64,000 bases of DNA from assembly GCA_947561585.1 (NCBI GenBank), contig CANNZV010001835.1:1-64000 (forward strand), read 5' to 3'. Shown here piece by piece: positions 45,049-53,178 of the stretch (position 1 is the stretch's first letter; each line of letters begins with the position of its first letter). The stretch is from Caprella mutica. Its lineage: Eukaryota; Arthropoda; Malacostraca; Amphipoda; Caprellidae. The notes under the pieces were generated by a model. The model was not told where the DNA came from, did not search any database, and was given only the letters and a program-made list of their open reading frames with translations. The position numbers and the translations under genes are program-made.

Positions 45049-46035
45049 TCAAGGGGTGTTGTATTGCTGGTCGACTTTTTCGGCTGCGGCGAAGTACTGA
45101 TCGGCGACGGTGCGGTCGGCGATGCGGGCGTAGACGAGTGTCATCCGCATTGATTTGTGGCCGAGCATCGCGGCGACGGCTTCGAGGCTCATGCCGTTGT
45201 TGATCGACTGTGTGGCGAGGGTGTGGCGGAGTTGGTGTGGGTGAACGTGACCGATCCCAGCGATCCGGGCGCAGCTGGCCACGATCCGGCGGACAACGTC
45301 AACTGAGAGCGGCCGGCCTTTGTTCGAGATGAGCCGGCCGGTGGTGTTCGGGCCGTTCCATTGCTGCCAAACGGAGTAGAGATCGATGAGGCTTGGATGC
45401 AGCGGGACGTAGCGGTCGGTGTGGAGTTTCCCGACCGGAACTCGAAGCCAGTGGGTGTTGTTCATGACCACGATCGCGTCGTCGGTGAGCTCGCAGAACT
45501 CGGTGATCCGCAGCCCGGTCCGGGCCAGCATTTCCACGATCAGGCGGCGTTGGGGATCAAGGCGAACAGCGGCGGCCATGAACGCTGCGGCCTGGTCGTC
45601 ATCCAAGAACTTCGGCAACGGTTCGTCGACTTTGGGGATGTCAGACCAGATGATCGGGTTCCGTGGCGGGGTGTCGGGGTGATCCCATTCGATGAGACGT
45701 TCGATCACCACGCGCAGCATCGACAGCCGGAGACTGATCGTTGATTTCTTCAACGGTTTGCCGTAGCGGTTTTCTCGGGTGGCGAGCCAAAGCTTGTAGC
45801 GGGCGATGTGGCTTCGGTTGATTTGGCGCAGCGCAACGACGTTGGGGTCGTGTTCGATGACCCAGCTGCCGAACATCCTGAGCGCGATGTCGACAGAGTC
45901 AACGGTGCCTGGCCGGGCCGTGACCCGGATCTGGTTGAGGTAGTCCTGTGCGGTCGTTGCGTAGATCGGTGCGTGCGCAGCGATGCGTGCCCAACGCTCA
46001 TCGACGGGTTCGTGTTCGATCGCGAGCATCGTCAT
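45049..46035 (-). CDS. Tyrosine recombinase B of the pair
   Basis: 328 aa. An N-terminal SAM-like domain (about 35-130) and a catalytic domain with Arg in ARTGLRITEFCEL, Lys in VPVGKLHTDR, HxxR in HPHQLRHTLA, the second His in MLGHKSMRMT and Tyr in LVYARIADR. All active-site residues are present. It resembles XerD-like and Tn554-type enzymes. Its start overlaps the stop of the upstream recombinase (ATGA), so both are made together. Confidence 0.88.
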   Translation of the reverse strand: MTMLAIEHEPVDERWARIAAHAPIYATTAQDYLNQIRVTARPGTVDSVDIALRMFGSWVIEHDPNVVALRQINRSHIARYKLWLATRENRYGKPLKKSTISLRLSMLRVVIERLIEWDHPDTPPRNPIIWSDIPKVDEPLPKFLDDDQAAAFMAAAVRLDPQRRLIVEMLARTGLRITEFCELTDDAIVVMNNTHWLRVPVGKLHTDRYVPLHPSLIDLYSVWQQWNGPNTTGRLISNKGRPLSVDVVRRIVASCARIAGIGHVHPHQLRHTLATQSINNGMSLEAVAAMLGHKSMRMTLVYARIADRTVADQYFAAAEKVDQQYNTP

Positions 46036-47066
46036 GACGTCACCCGGCCGAGTGCTGCTTGGGCGTCGATGGCGTCTGCGGCCCGCTGATACTCGCCTGC
46101 GAGCCAGTCGTTGGCGAGATGCAGATAGATCTGTGTCGCTGAGATCGACTGATGTCCGGCTTGGGCTTGGAGCGCTTCGAGCGCCATCCCGGCCTCACGC
46201 AAACGAGTGAAACAGGTGTGGCGAAGCTCGTGACAGGTGGCGTGATCCAGGCCAGCTCGTTGGCGGGCGCCGAGCATGATCTGATCCAGACCGTTCGGTT
46301 TCAACGGTTGGCCACGGTTGGGGCCTTTCAACACCACGAACACCGACGACGTTTCCGCGTCGGCCGGTCGCTCGGCATCGAGATAGGCCCGGAGCTTGTC
46401 GAAGAATCTTGGTGAGATCGGAACGATCCGTTGATGACCGCCCTTGCCGTCAGCGATGAACAAACGCCTCTCGTTCCAACGGACATCGCCCAGCTCGAGG
46501 CCGAGGACCTCGCAACGGCGCAGCCCGCCGAGAAGCATCGCGTCGATCATCGCCCGATCACGATCCGTGCGAAGCGCGCCAACCAGAGCGTGGACCTCGT
46601 CATGATCAAGGATCCGGGGCAGATGCCGGACCGGGCGCACCAACGGAACCACCCGGCGATCGCGATGCACCGGTGACCGCACCGGCATACCCCGCTGGAC
46701 CGGGTTGTGATCCATCTCACCGACCGCGACCAGATGCGAATAGAACCCCGCGACCGACGACAACCGGCGCCTGATCGTCGACAACGCCAAACCGTCAGAC
46801 TCGCCGATCGCAGCGACATTGCGTGCCAGCGAACCAGTCCGCTGGACACGGATGAACTCCATCACATCACGCCGGCGAACCTCCAACGGATCCTTCACCA
46901 CAACATCGAAGAAGACCTTCAAGTCATAAACGACAGCCAGCGTCGAGTTCCGCCGGAGCCGGGCATGGACCGACTCGAGATACTCATCCACCAGCCCGTG
47001 ACCGAGCGTTGGAGCCAGCCCAGAACCCTCAGCCGGGACCGTCAAAGATGGGAACACAGATTGCAT
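46032..47066 (-). CDS. Tyrosine recombinase A of the pair
   Basis: 344 aa from the ATG at 47066, preceded by GGAGGATCACC; this decides against the upstream start at 47120. Core-binding domain about 30-140. Catalytic residues: Arg in LLGGLRRCEVLGL, Lys in DGKGGHQR, HxxR in CHELRHTCFT, second His in AGHQSISATQ and Tyr in QIYLHLAND. It is full length. Coupled recombinase pairs of this type move as site-specific units. Confidence 0.88.
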   Translation of the reverse strand: MQSVFPSLTVPAEGSGLAPTLGHGLVDEYLESVHARLRRNSTLAVVYDLKVFFDVVVKDPLEVRRRDVMEFIRVQRTGSLARNVAAIGESDGLALSTIRRRLSSVAGFYSHLVAVGEMDHNPVQRGMPVRSPVHRDRRVVPLVRPVRHLPRILDHDEVHALVGALRTDRDRAMIDAMLLGGLRRCEVLGLELGDVRWNERRLFIADGKGGHQRIVPISPRFFDKLRAYLDAERPADAETSSVFVVLKGPNRGQPLKPNGLDQIMLGARQRAGLDHATCHELRHTCFTRLREAGMALEALQAQAGHQSISATQIYLHLANDWLAGEYQRAADAIDAQAALGRVTS

Positions 47067-47263
47067 GGTGATCCTCCGATCACCGCCCGCCACCACCAGC
47101 ATGACTGCCAACAGAAACAAGCGGATAGATCACCGACATATCTTCCCTTCCGTGGCGCTGCATATTTCCTGCGCTCGATGTAGTTAACTGCCCGATCTCG
47201 ATCCTGAGCTTCTGCTGCGGGTGCGGGGCATCGGATGGTCAGGTGCTGTTTCAGCCAGAGGTC

Positions 47264-48304
47264 TCAGATGGAAGCGATCAATGCGAGCGTCGTGGCGAGG
47301 ATTGCTGCTACGACGACTGCTGCGATGACGACGAGTTGGCGTGCTTTGGCTCGCTGGGCGTGAGCTAGCTCGAGTTGTTGTTGTGCGGCTGCGGCCTGTT
47401 GTGCGGCTGCTGCTTGTTGGGCTGTGGCGGCTTGTTGTTGTTCGGCGAGTTGGGCGTGGGCTGCTGCTTCGGCTGCTTGGCGTCGGCGCGCTGCGACCCA
47501 TTCTGCTGCGGCGGTGGGTGTGTCGGCTGCGTGGTGGGCAACTGCGTCGGCTGCGGTGGCGTCGGTTGCGTGCCCAATGCCGGTGATGATCGGGCAGCGG
47601 GCGGCAACGATGGAGTCGACAACGATGGTGGTGTTGAACGGTGCGAGGTCGGTGGCCGCTCCCCCACCGCGACACACCAGCACCAGGTGATGTTGTTGTG
47701 ATGCGAACTCGATGGTGTCGGCAATGTTGTCAACTGATTGGGGCCCCATCATTCGGGTTGGGTAGACCTCGACGTGGAGGCCGGGAAGCAGGTCGAGAAC
47801 ACCTGCAGGGTCGTTGAGACCGGCGCCGCCTGAGGCGGCGGTAATGAGTCCGATGCTTTGGATGTGTTGAGGGATGGGGAGGCGTTTGTTGTTGTGGACT
47901 GCTCCAGTGGCACAGAGTCGTTCGAGGTGGGCGTTGAGTTCTTCGCCGGTGTCGTGGGTGCTCGAGTAGAGACCAACGATCTTGGCTCGGAACTGCAGCG
48001 GCGTGTAGAGGGGGTGGGTTTCAGCGAACCCGGAGACCTCGACGACTGCGCCGATTTCGACGCCTGGTTCGACGGGTGTGCCTGGTGAGATGGCGACAGC
48101 GAGTTTCCCGGTGGGGACGCCGTCGTTGTCGAGGCTGGCGATTTCGGCTCTGATCCATCCGGAGTTGTATGGGCGCCAGGAGGTGACGGTGCCGTGGACG
48201 TGGTAGGTGCCAAGCATGGCGAGGCGGTCGCCGAGTGTTTGGTGGAGTTCGGCGACGTCGACGCCTCTGGGTCCTTCGGTGTCGTAGTAGGTGTCGTTGG
48301 TCAT
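47264..48304 (-). CDS. XseA-like (exonuclease VII large subunit) protein with C-terminal membrane anchor
   Basis: 346 aa from the ATG at 48304, which overlaps the relaxase stop (ATGA). Residues about 10-100 look like the OB-fold of ExoVII large subunits. Residues about 135-275 carry the XseA catalytic signature: LVLVCRGGGAATDLAPF, AARCPIITGIGHATDATAAD and ADTPTAAAEWV. The usual long coiled coil is replaced by an Ala/Gln-rich segment of about 50 residues and a transmembrane helix (LVVIAAVVVAAILATTLALI) at the very end. No XseB partner is present. It may process single-stranded transfer DNA at the membrane; that is inference. Confidence 0.75.
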   Translation of the reverse strand: MTNDTYYDTEGPRGVDVAELHQTLGDRLAMLGTYHVHGTVTSWRPYNSGWIRAEIASLDNDGVPTGKLAVAISPGTPVEPGVEIGAVVEVSGFAETHPLYTPLQFRAKIVGLYSSTHDTGEELNAHLERLCATGAVHNNKRLPIPQHIQSIGLITAASGGAGLNDPAGVLDLLPGLHVEVYPTRMMGPQSVDNIADTIEFASQQHHLVLVCRGGGAATDLAPFNTTIVVDSIVAARCPIITGIGHATDATAADAVAHHAADTPTAAAEWVAARRRQAAEAAAHAQLAEQQQAATAQQAAAAQQAAAAQQQLELAHAQRAKARQLVVIAAVVVAAILATTLALIASI

Positions 48305-51300
48305 CGTTGGATTCCTTGGTCTCGAGTGTTTTCTGCTGAGCGGGCTTTGGTGAGGTGGTTGATGGCTGTGGTGAGGGGTTTCCAGTTGGCGTTGGGTGTG
48401 CCGACGGCTCGCTGCAGTGGTGTCTCGCCGGGCTGGGGGCCGTGGTTCGGGGTGAGGCCGTTGTTGTGGCGGACGCGTTCGACGAGGTGGGCTGCCCGGT
48501 TCCATTCGTTGCGTGCGGGGTTGGCGCCTTCGGGTCGGGGGCCAAGAACGTTGGTCAGGTAGTTCGCTGGTTCTTTGGTGGCGGTGTTGATGTGCCAGGT
48601 GAGGGCGTCGTCGATGAGTTGGCCCCGTGCGGCTCCGGGTTGACCGTTGGTGCGGTACTCAGCGAGGTCACCTTGCGCGACGGTGAGCTTGGCGGTGGCG
48701 AGGTCGCGTTGTTCGATGGCTTCTTCGAGTCTGAGTTGGGCGCCGGGTTCGGGAGCTCGCCGCAGACTTCGGGTGTTGGCGAGCGGGGTGAGCCGGTCGA
48801 CACTGCGTTGGGCGAGGGTGACGTCGTGCTCGGCTTGGGTGACGGTGTTGGTGAGGCGTTCGAGCACGAACGATCCGGAGTCGTCGCGATACATCGCTCG
48901 TTCGGCGAGGAGATCGTCGAGGGGCATCGAGGCGACTGCGGCCCGTCGGGCTTGGGCGGTGGCGATCTCCATTGCTCGGTGATCTCGCTCATGTGCGGGG
49001 TCCAGCGCCGGAGCGCTACTGGGTTGCGGGACCGAGCTGATGGTTCGCCCGTTGGTGTCGTAACGGTGCTGGTAGATGGCTTGGGTTGCGACGGCTTGGT
49101 CCCAGGTGTGTTGGTGTTCGCTTCGCCTTGGTGGCCGTGGGCCGAGCACTGCGAGCTGGGTCGGGTCTGGTTGGGTGATGGCGGTGCCCGCAATGCGGGC
49201 TTCTGCGATGGCTTGGGTGCGGTTGGTGGGGCTGAGTTCATCCAGCGCTGCGGCGATCCCTGCGTCGGCGATCGACGCGACAGGCGGCCGCTCGGTGCGT
49301 TCGAGGGTGTCTCGTAAGGCGGCGGTCATGGTCCGCTGGTCAGCGGGCGTGGGGATTTCCGCATCGACGCGGCCGGGTGTTTGGTTGGGGTCGATCGAGT
49401 AGATGGCGAGGTCGTCACGGCCGCGAGTGAGGGTCACATACATGCCTTCTTTGTTGACTGCGCCGGGGGCGGCGAGACCAAGCGCCGCGTCATAGGTTTG
49501 GCCTTCCGCTTTGTAGGAGGTGACCGCATAGGCCGGTGAGAGTCCGCCGCCTCTGCCTGGTCCGATGGGTTCGGCGACGAAGTCGTGGGGGACGGTGACC
49601 CGGCCGATGTCGTCGAAGTCGACGACGAGATCTGGTTGTCGTCGCGGACCATCGAATCCAATGACTCTTCCGGTCGAGCCGTTGACCAGGTGCTGGGCTT
49701 TGTTGCCGGGTTCGGTGATCTCGTAGCTGAGTTGTTGGGCGACGATCCGGTCGCCGATGTGGAAGGTGGCGTCGCCGATCTGGAATCCCGGGCCGAGACG
49801 GCCCGCTTCGGTCAGGAGGGCTTGGGCTCGGGTGTTGAGCGCTTCGCGGTCTCGGTTGCGTTCGGCGATCATCTGTGACGGTGCCCGCCCGGCATCAACT
49901 GCTGAGGTGTGATGGGTGAGCCAGTCATCGGCGAGCCGATCGAGGAGTTCGGGCCATGTGTCAGCGGTTTTGATCCGGCCGTCGCCCTCCAACACATCAA
50001 GGGCTTGGCCGACTTCGCCGGTGCGGTAGGTGGCGAGCGCTTCGCGGACCACTCGAAGCGTTTCGGGGTTCTGGCGCCGGTTGACGTCGAGGACGGGGGT
50101 GGTGTCGATATGCAGTTCAACCAGAGCGGACCACAGTCCGCCGGCTTCGACCGAGCGGTGCTGTTGGGGGTCGCCAACGGTGATGATGCTCGCCCCGGTG
50201 TCAGACGCGGCGTGGTAGAGGGTGGCGAGCTGATGGGTCGAGATCGTCGATGATTCATCGATCAGGACCACGGTGTTGGCGTCGAGCACACGCTCGGCGC
50301 CGTTGCTAGCAATGTTGACCAGGAGCGATTCGACGGTGCGGGTTTTGGTGTCGATCTCCTCGCCCAGTTTGCGGGCCGCAGCACCGAAGGGAGCCGAGCC
50401 GATCACTCTGATACCTGCGGTGTGCCACGCGTCGACCACTGCGGTCATCGCCGTAGTCTTTCCAGCACCCGCGAGGCCTTGGACTGCTTGAAACTGGTGG
50501 CCGTCTTGGGTGATGGCACGAACCGCCGCGGCCTGATCCCGCCCTAGTTCGCTACCGAGCAACGTTTCGAGCCGGTCAATGGCGGCTTCGACCACTGGGG
50601 TGGCGAGGCGGATGTTGCTTTGGTGGAGGCCAGCAGCATGCCGGTCGATAACCGAACGCTCGGCCCGGATGATTTCGGGTGTGGAGTACACGGTGTCGTG
50701 ACTGAGCGCGACCTTGCCTTTGTGGCCAATGGTCTCCCACGTGTTGGAGATCTCCAACGGCACAGCCCGTTCAGCCAGCCAACGGTCAGCCAACCGCGTC
50801 ACCTCGTCGTTGGCGACCTCGCCTCCGACGCGGTCAGCGACGTATTCGACCACGGTCCGGCGATCGAACACCGCGCCGAATTGGGCGACGCCTTGGCGAC
50901 CAGACATGACGTTCATCAACTGGTCTTCGCGTGCCGCTTCAAGCGATGTTGAGAGAGGTCGTGGGCCTGGAGTGAGCGTCGCTGCGTGTTCGGCAGTGAG
51001 ACCGTGTTCAGCCAGGGTGTTCCGCCACCCAGACACGAGCGCTTGTTCGTCGACGCCTTGCGCTTTGTCAGGGCGTGTCATCAACGCTGCGGTTTGACGG
51101 CCCTGGGTGGTGAACGCTCCGACTTCTTCGGCCAGGTCGATGACGGCTTCTCGCCGCGATGACATGGCCTTGATGGCTTCAAGGGGGACGCCGTCGATTT
51201 CGCCGATTCCTTTGTGCACGGTGGTCCACTCGACACCGAGCTGCTGGGTCAGTTCCCTTCGCAGCGTCGCGGCGGCGACGTGTCCAGCGGTGGTGGCGTG

Positions 51301-52359
51301 GGCCATCAAACCTCGGGCGTCGACCGCTCGAACTTGTCCGCCGTTGGTGGTGGCCATGTTGGCGACAACGACGTGGTCATGGAGCTGGGGTTCAAGAGCC
51401 CGCGACGTGGTGTGGCGATACGCCGCCGCGGTCATGCCTGAGGCGTGGTCTGAGCCTCGACCGGCTCGAACCCAAAACCCTTCGTCTTCGATGTAGGCCA
51501 TCCCTGATTCCACGGCCCGGGTGAGCGAATCGCTGATGGTGTCTTGCACTTGCGGGGTGGAAGCTGCCCACAGCACCGACACCGATTTCGGCACCGAGAA
51601 CGTGATGTCATACCCGTGGATGATCTGCTGGGGTTTGCGGGCGTCGAGGAACCGTTGAGCTTCGTCGAGGTCGATAAACCACGCCTTGCCATGCTTGGTT
51701 GCTTTGAGATGCGTGGCCGGGAGCTCCGGGACTGGCAGGCCTTCTGCTCGAGCTTGTTCTTGGGCTTCGATCGCAGTGTTGGTGTTGCGGATCGTTCGGG
51801 AGATGTAGGACCGGTCGATGCCATTTTCGGCGGCGAACTGTCTCGCCCCGATGGTTCCTTCGGGGCCTTGAAGGTGCTTCGAGGATGCATCACGGCCTGC
51901 ATCGCGTGATGCATCGCTGGTTTGGGTCGTCGAGTGATTCGGGTTGCCGACGCTGTGACCAGCAATTTTGTCGTGCATCACAGAATGCAGGTCTGCATCG
52001 CGTGATGCACCGGCGATATTCGCACGTTGGGACACCCCGCTGTTGTGCATCAAGCGTTCACCCGTGTTCGGGTCAGCTCCCAACAACAACTTCTCGATCT
52101 GGTCACGCTCCACGAACCCTTCGAGAGCGAAACCTTTGCCGCTGGCGCCGTGACCAAGCCAGCGTCCGTCACCCGAATCGGCGTAGTACCGGCCCGGTCC
52201 GGCCATCTCGGCTGCGTCGAGGCTTTGCGCCGCCGAACCAGCAGCGTCGAGGCGCCGGTCCTGGGGTCGTTCGGAGCCTTCGAGGTAGTTGACGATGTTG
52301 CCAACCGACCGGGCGGCGCCACCAGACCCAGAGCCCAGTGTTGTCACGTTCACGATCAC
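48301..52359 (-). CDS. TrwC/TraI-type conjugative relaxase-helicase with an extra HTH segment
   Basis: 1352 aa if started at the GTG at 52359; the open frame continues to 52725 without coding character. N-terminal MOBF relaxase domain: VNVTTLGSGSGGAARSVGNI, nucleophile region NYLEGSE, KSVSVLWA, and the HUH motif LEPQLHDHVVVANM. The helicase half has Walker A GLAGAGKTTA and VVLIDESSTIS, with GDPQQHRSVEAGGL. Between the nickase start and its core is an unusual roughly 100-residue insert with an HTH (GTIGARQFAAENGIDRSYIS) ending in an excisionase-like HGKAWFIDLDEAQRFL. It nicks oriT, remains bound to the strand and unwinds it. The start lies 5 bp after the 49-bp element. Confidence 0.92.
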   Translation of the reverse strand: MIVNVTTLGSGSGGAARSVGNIVNYLEGSERPQDRRLDAAGSAAQSLDAAEMAGPGRYYADSGDGRWLGHGASGKGFALEGFVERDQIEKLLLGADPNTGERLMHNSGVSQRANIAGASRDADLHSVMHDKIAGHSVGNPNHSTTQTSDASRDAGRDASSKHLQGPEGTIGARQFAAENGIDRSYISRTIRNTNTAIEAQEQARAEGLPVPELPATHLKATKHGKAWFIDLDEAQRFLDARKPQQIIHGYDITFSVPKSVSVLWAASTPQVQDTISDSLTRAVESGMAYIEDEGFWVRAGRGSDHASGMTAAAYRHTTSRALEPQLHDHVVVANMATTNGGQVRAVDARGLMAHATTAGHVAAATLRRELTQQLGVEWTTVHKGIGEIDGVPLEAIKAMSSRREAVIDLAEEVGAFTTQGRQTAALMTRPDKAQGVDEQALVSGWRNTLAEHGLTAEHAATLTPGPRPLSTSLEAAREDQLMNVMSGRQGVAQFGAVFDRRTVVEYVADRVGGEVANDEVTRLADRWLAERAVPLEISNTWETIGHKGKVALSHDTVYSTPEIIRAERSVIDRHAAGLHQSNIRLATPVVEAAIDRLETLLGSELGRDQAAAVRAITQDGHQFQAVQGLAGAGKTTAMTAVVDAWHTAGIRVIGSAPFGAAARKLGEEIDTKTRTVESLLVNIASNGAERVLDANTVVLIDESSTISTHQLATLYHAASDTGASIITVGDPQQHRSVEAGGLWSALVELHIDTTPVLDVNRRQNPETLRVVREALATYRTGEVGQALDVLEGDGRIKTADTWPELLDRLADDWLTHHTSAVDAGRAPSQMIAERNRDREALNTRAQALLTEAGRLGPGFQIGDATFHIGDRIVAQQLSYEITEPGNKAQHLVNGSTGRVIGFDGPRRQPDLVVDFDDIGRVTVPHDFVAEPIGPGRGGGLSPAYAVTSYKAEGQTYDAALGLAAPGAVNKEGMYVTLTRGRDDLAIYSIDPNQTPGRVDAEIPTPADQRTMTAALRDTLERTERPPVASIADAGIAAALDELSPTNRTQAIAEARIAGTAITQPDPTQLAVLGPRPPRRSEHQHTWDQAVATQAIYQHRYDTNGRTISSVPQPSSAPALDPAHERDHRAMEIATAQARRAAVASMPLDDLLAERAMYRDDSGSFVLERLTNTVTQAEHDVTLAQRSVDRLTPLANTRSLRRAPEPGAQLRLEEAIEQRDLATAKLTVAQGDLAEYRTNGQPGAARGQLIDDALTWHINTATKEPANYLTNVLGPRPEGANPARNEWNRAAHLVERVRHNNGLTPNHGPQPGETPLQRAVGTPNANWKPLTTAINHLTKARSAENTRDQGIQR
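51886..52009. repeat. Paired palindromic repeats inside the relaxase gene
   Basis: TGCATCAC-N12-GTGATGCA at 51886-51913 and TGCATCAC-N20-GTGATGCA at 51974-52009. Both contain CTGCATCGCGTGATGCA. They encode the repeated SRDA segments of the relaxase insert. Related GTGATGCAYC words occur near 38631 and 38728. Confidence 0.5.
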
Positions 52360-52364
52360 ACCCA

Positions 52365-52413
52365 GTAATGAGCAACCCGAACACCCAAAACGCGACAACA
52401 AACTCCGAGACTT
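52365..52413 (-). promoter_or_regulatory. 49-bp conserved element, copy 2 of 3 (relaxase gene)
   Basis: On the minus strand it contains GGAGTTTGTTGTCGCGTTTT and ends GTTGCTCATTAC, 5 bp before the GTG of the relaxase gene. Same length and layout as copies 1 and 3. It may be the relaxase promoter, or part of oriT, which often overlaps that promoter. Confidence 0.65.
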
Positions 52414-52746
52414 GTTGACCTCGGTCGCTGCCGGGGTGAGTGCGGTGGGGGTTCCTGCATTGCCGGATGTGCGAGGCGCATCGGAGGTCCCAAAAAGGAC
52501 CTCCAGATGTGTCTCTGTTTTTTCGTGAGCCGGGAATGCAGTTGGCGATGCAGTGAGGATGCAGTGCGTGAGGCAATGGTGAGCTCGCCGAAGGCGGCGA
52601 TCCGAGCCGAACTGCGCGCATGCTCGCTGCATCGCCGAGGCGGCTGTCCGCTGGGCTCTTGGATCGCCCTCGTGGGGCGGTCGGTGAGTGGTCATCGGGT
52701 GAACACTCGTTGATGGGTGTGACACGAATCGGGGGGTGATCGAAAG
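52414..52746. other. Gap between relaxase gene and T4SS operon (candidate oriT region)
   Basis: No gene with coding bias is seen in this 333-bp stretch, which lies between two inversely oriented 49-bp elements. It contains GATGCAGTGAGGATGCAGTG (about 52553-52572), a direct GATGCAGTG repeat. Its place between the relaxase start and the divergent T4SS operon makes it the most likely oriT of the element. Confidence 0.45.
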
Positions 52747-52795
52747 AAATTCTCGGATTTGTTGTCGCGTTTGGGCCTCGGCGGCTGCTCATTAC
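52747..52795 (+). promoter_or_regulatory. 49-bp conserved element, copy 3 of 3 (T4SS operon)
   Basis: On the plus strand it contains GGATTTGTTGTCGCGTTTGG and ends GGCTGCTCATTAC, 43 bp before the first T4SS gene. It points away from copy 2, so the two face opposite ways across the relaxase/T4SS gap. Confidence 0.65.
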
Positions 52796-52838
52796 CTCAT
52801 ATCCGGACAGATCGTTCGGGATGAAGGAGTAGGTGACC

Positions 52839-53138
52839 ATGAAGTTCGGAATCGCGATGATGCAGATGTTCCGTCAGATCGAGGACGTGACGCCCTCGAC
52901 TGATGGGCTACCGGGAGCAGAGCTGTGGACACAGATCCTCGGCTGGCTCGCTTGGGCGGGCCTCGCCGGATCGTTGGCGTCGCTGTTCATCGGTGGCGCC
53001 GTGTGGGGTCTTTCTCACGCTGCGGGCAACTCGATGCAGTCCTCGAAAGGCAAGGCGTTCGCGCTGGGCGGTGCGGCCGGAGCAATCGTGACCGGGCTCG
53101 CTCCCACGATCGTCAACGAACTCTCCGGAGCGGTCTGA
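52839..53138 (+). CDS. Small membrane protein, first T4SS gene (VirB2/TrbC-like position)
   Basis: 99 aa from the ATG at 52839 with AAGGAG 9 nt upstream; GTG 52833 is too close to that site. Two hydrophobic segments (about 28-52, WTQILGWLAWAGLAGSLASL, and about 70-90, AFALGGAAGAIVTGLAPTIV) are separated by a short polar loop. This is the size and shape of pilin/VirB2-like subunits at the head of actinobacterial T4SS operons, without recognisable sequence identity to them. It is first in a five-gene operon running to 58164. Confidence 0.6.
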   Translation: MKFGIAMMQMFRQIEDVTPSTDGLPGAELWTQILGWLAWAGLAGSLASLFIGGAVWGLSHAAGNSMQSSKGKAFALGGAAGAIVTGLAPTIVNELSGAV

Positions 53139-53178
53139 TGACGTTGCTGAGATCTTTCAATGGATCGAAGTTGCTGTC

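Larger units (their letters stand above)
45033..47140. mobile_element. Two-recombinase unit bounded by perfect 12-bp inverted repeats
   Basis: TATGTCGGTGAT at 45033-45044 is matched by its exact reverse complement at 47129-47140. The unit holds only the two overlapping tyrosine recombinase genes. It lies between the ABC operon and the xseA-like gene, splitting the coupling-protein and relaxase halves of the transfer module. It is either a small transposable unit or the recombinases' own core sites. Confidence 0.55.

Noticed and set aside
47184..47675. Arg/Ser/Pro-rich minus-strand frame
   Set aside because: Out-of-frame shadow of the XseA-like gene's Ala/Gln-rich tail.
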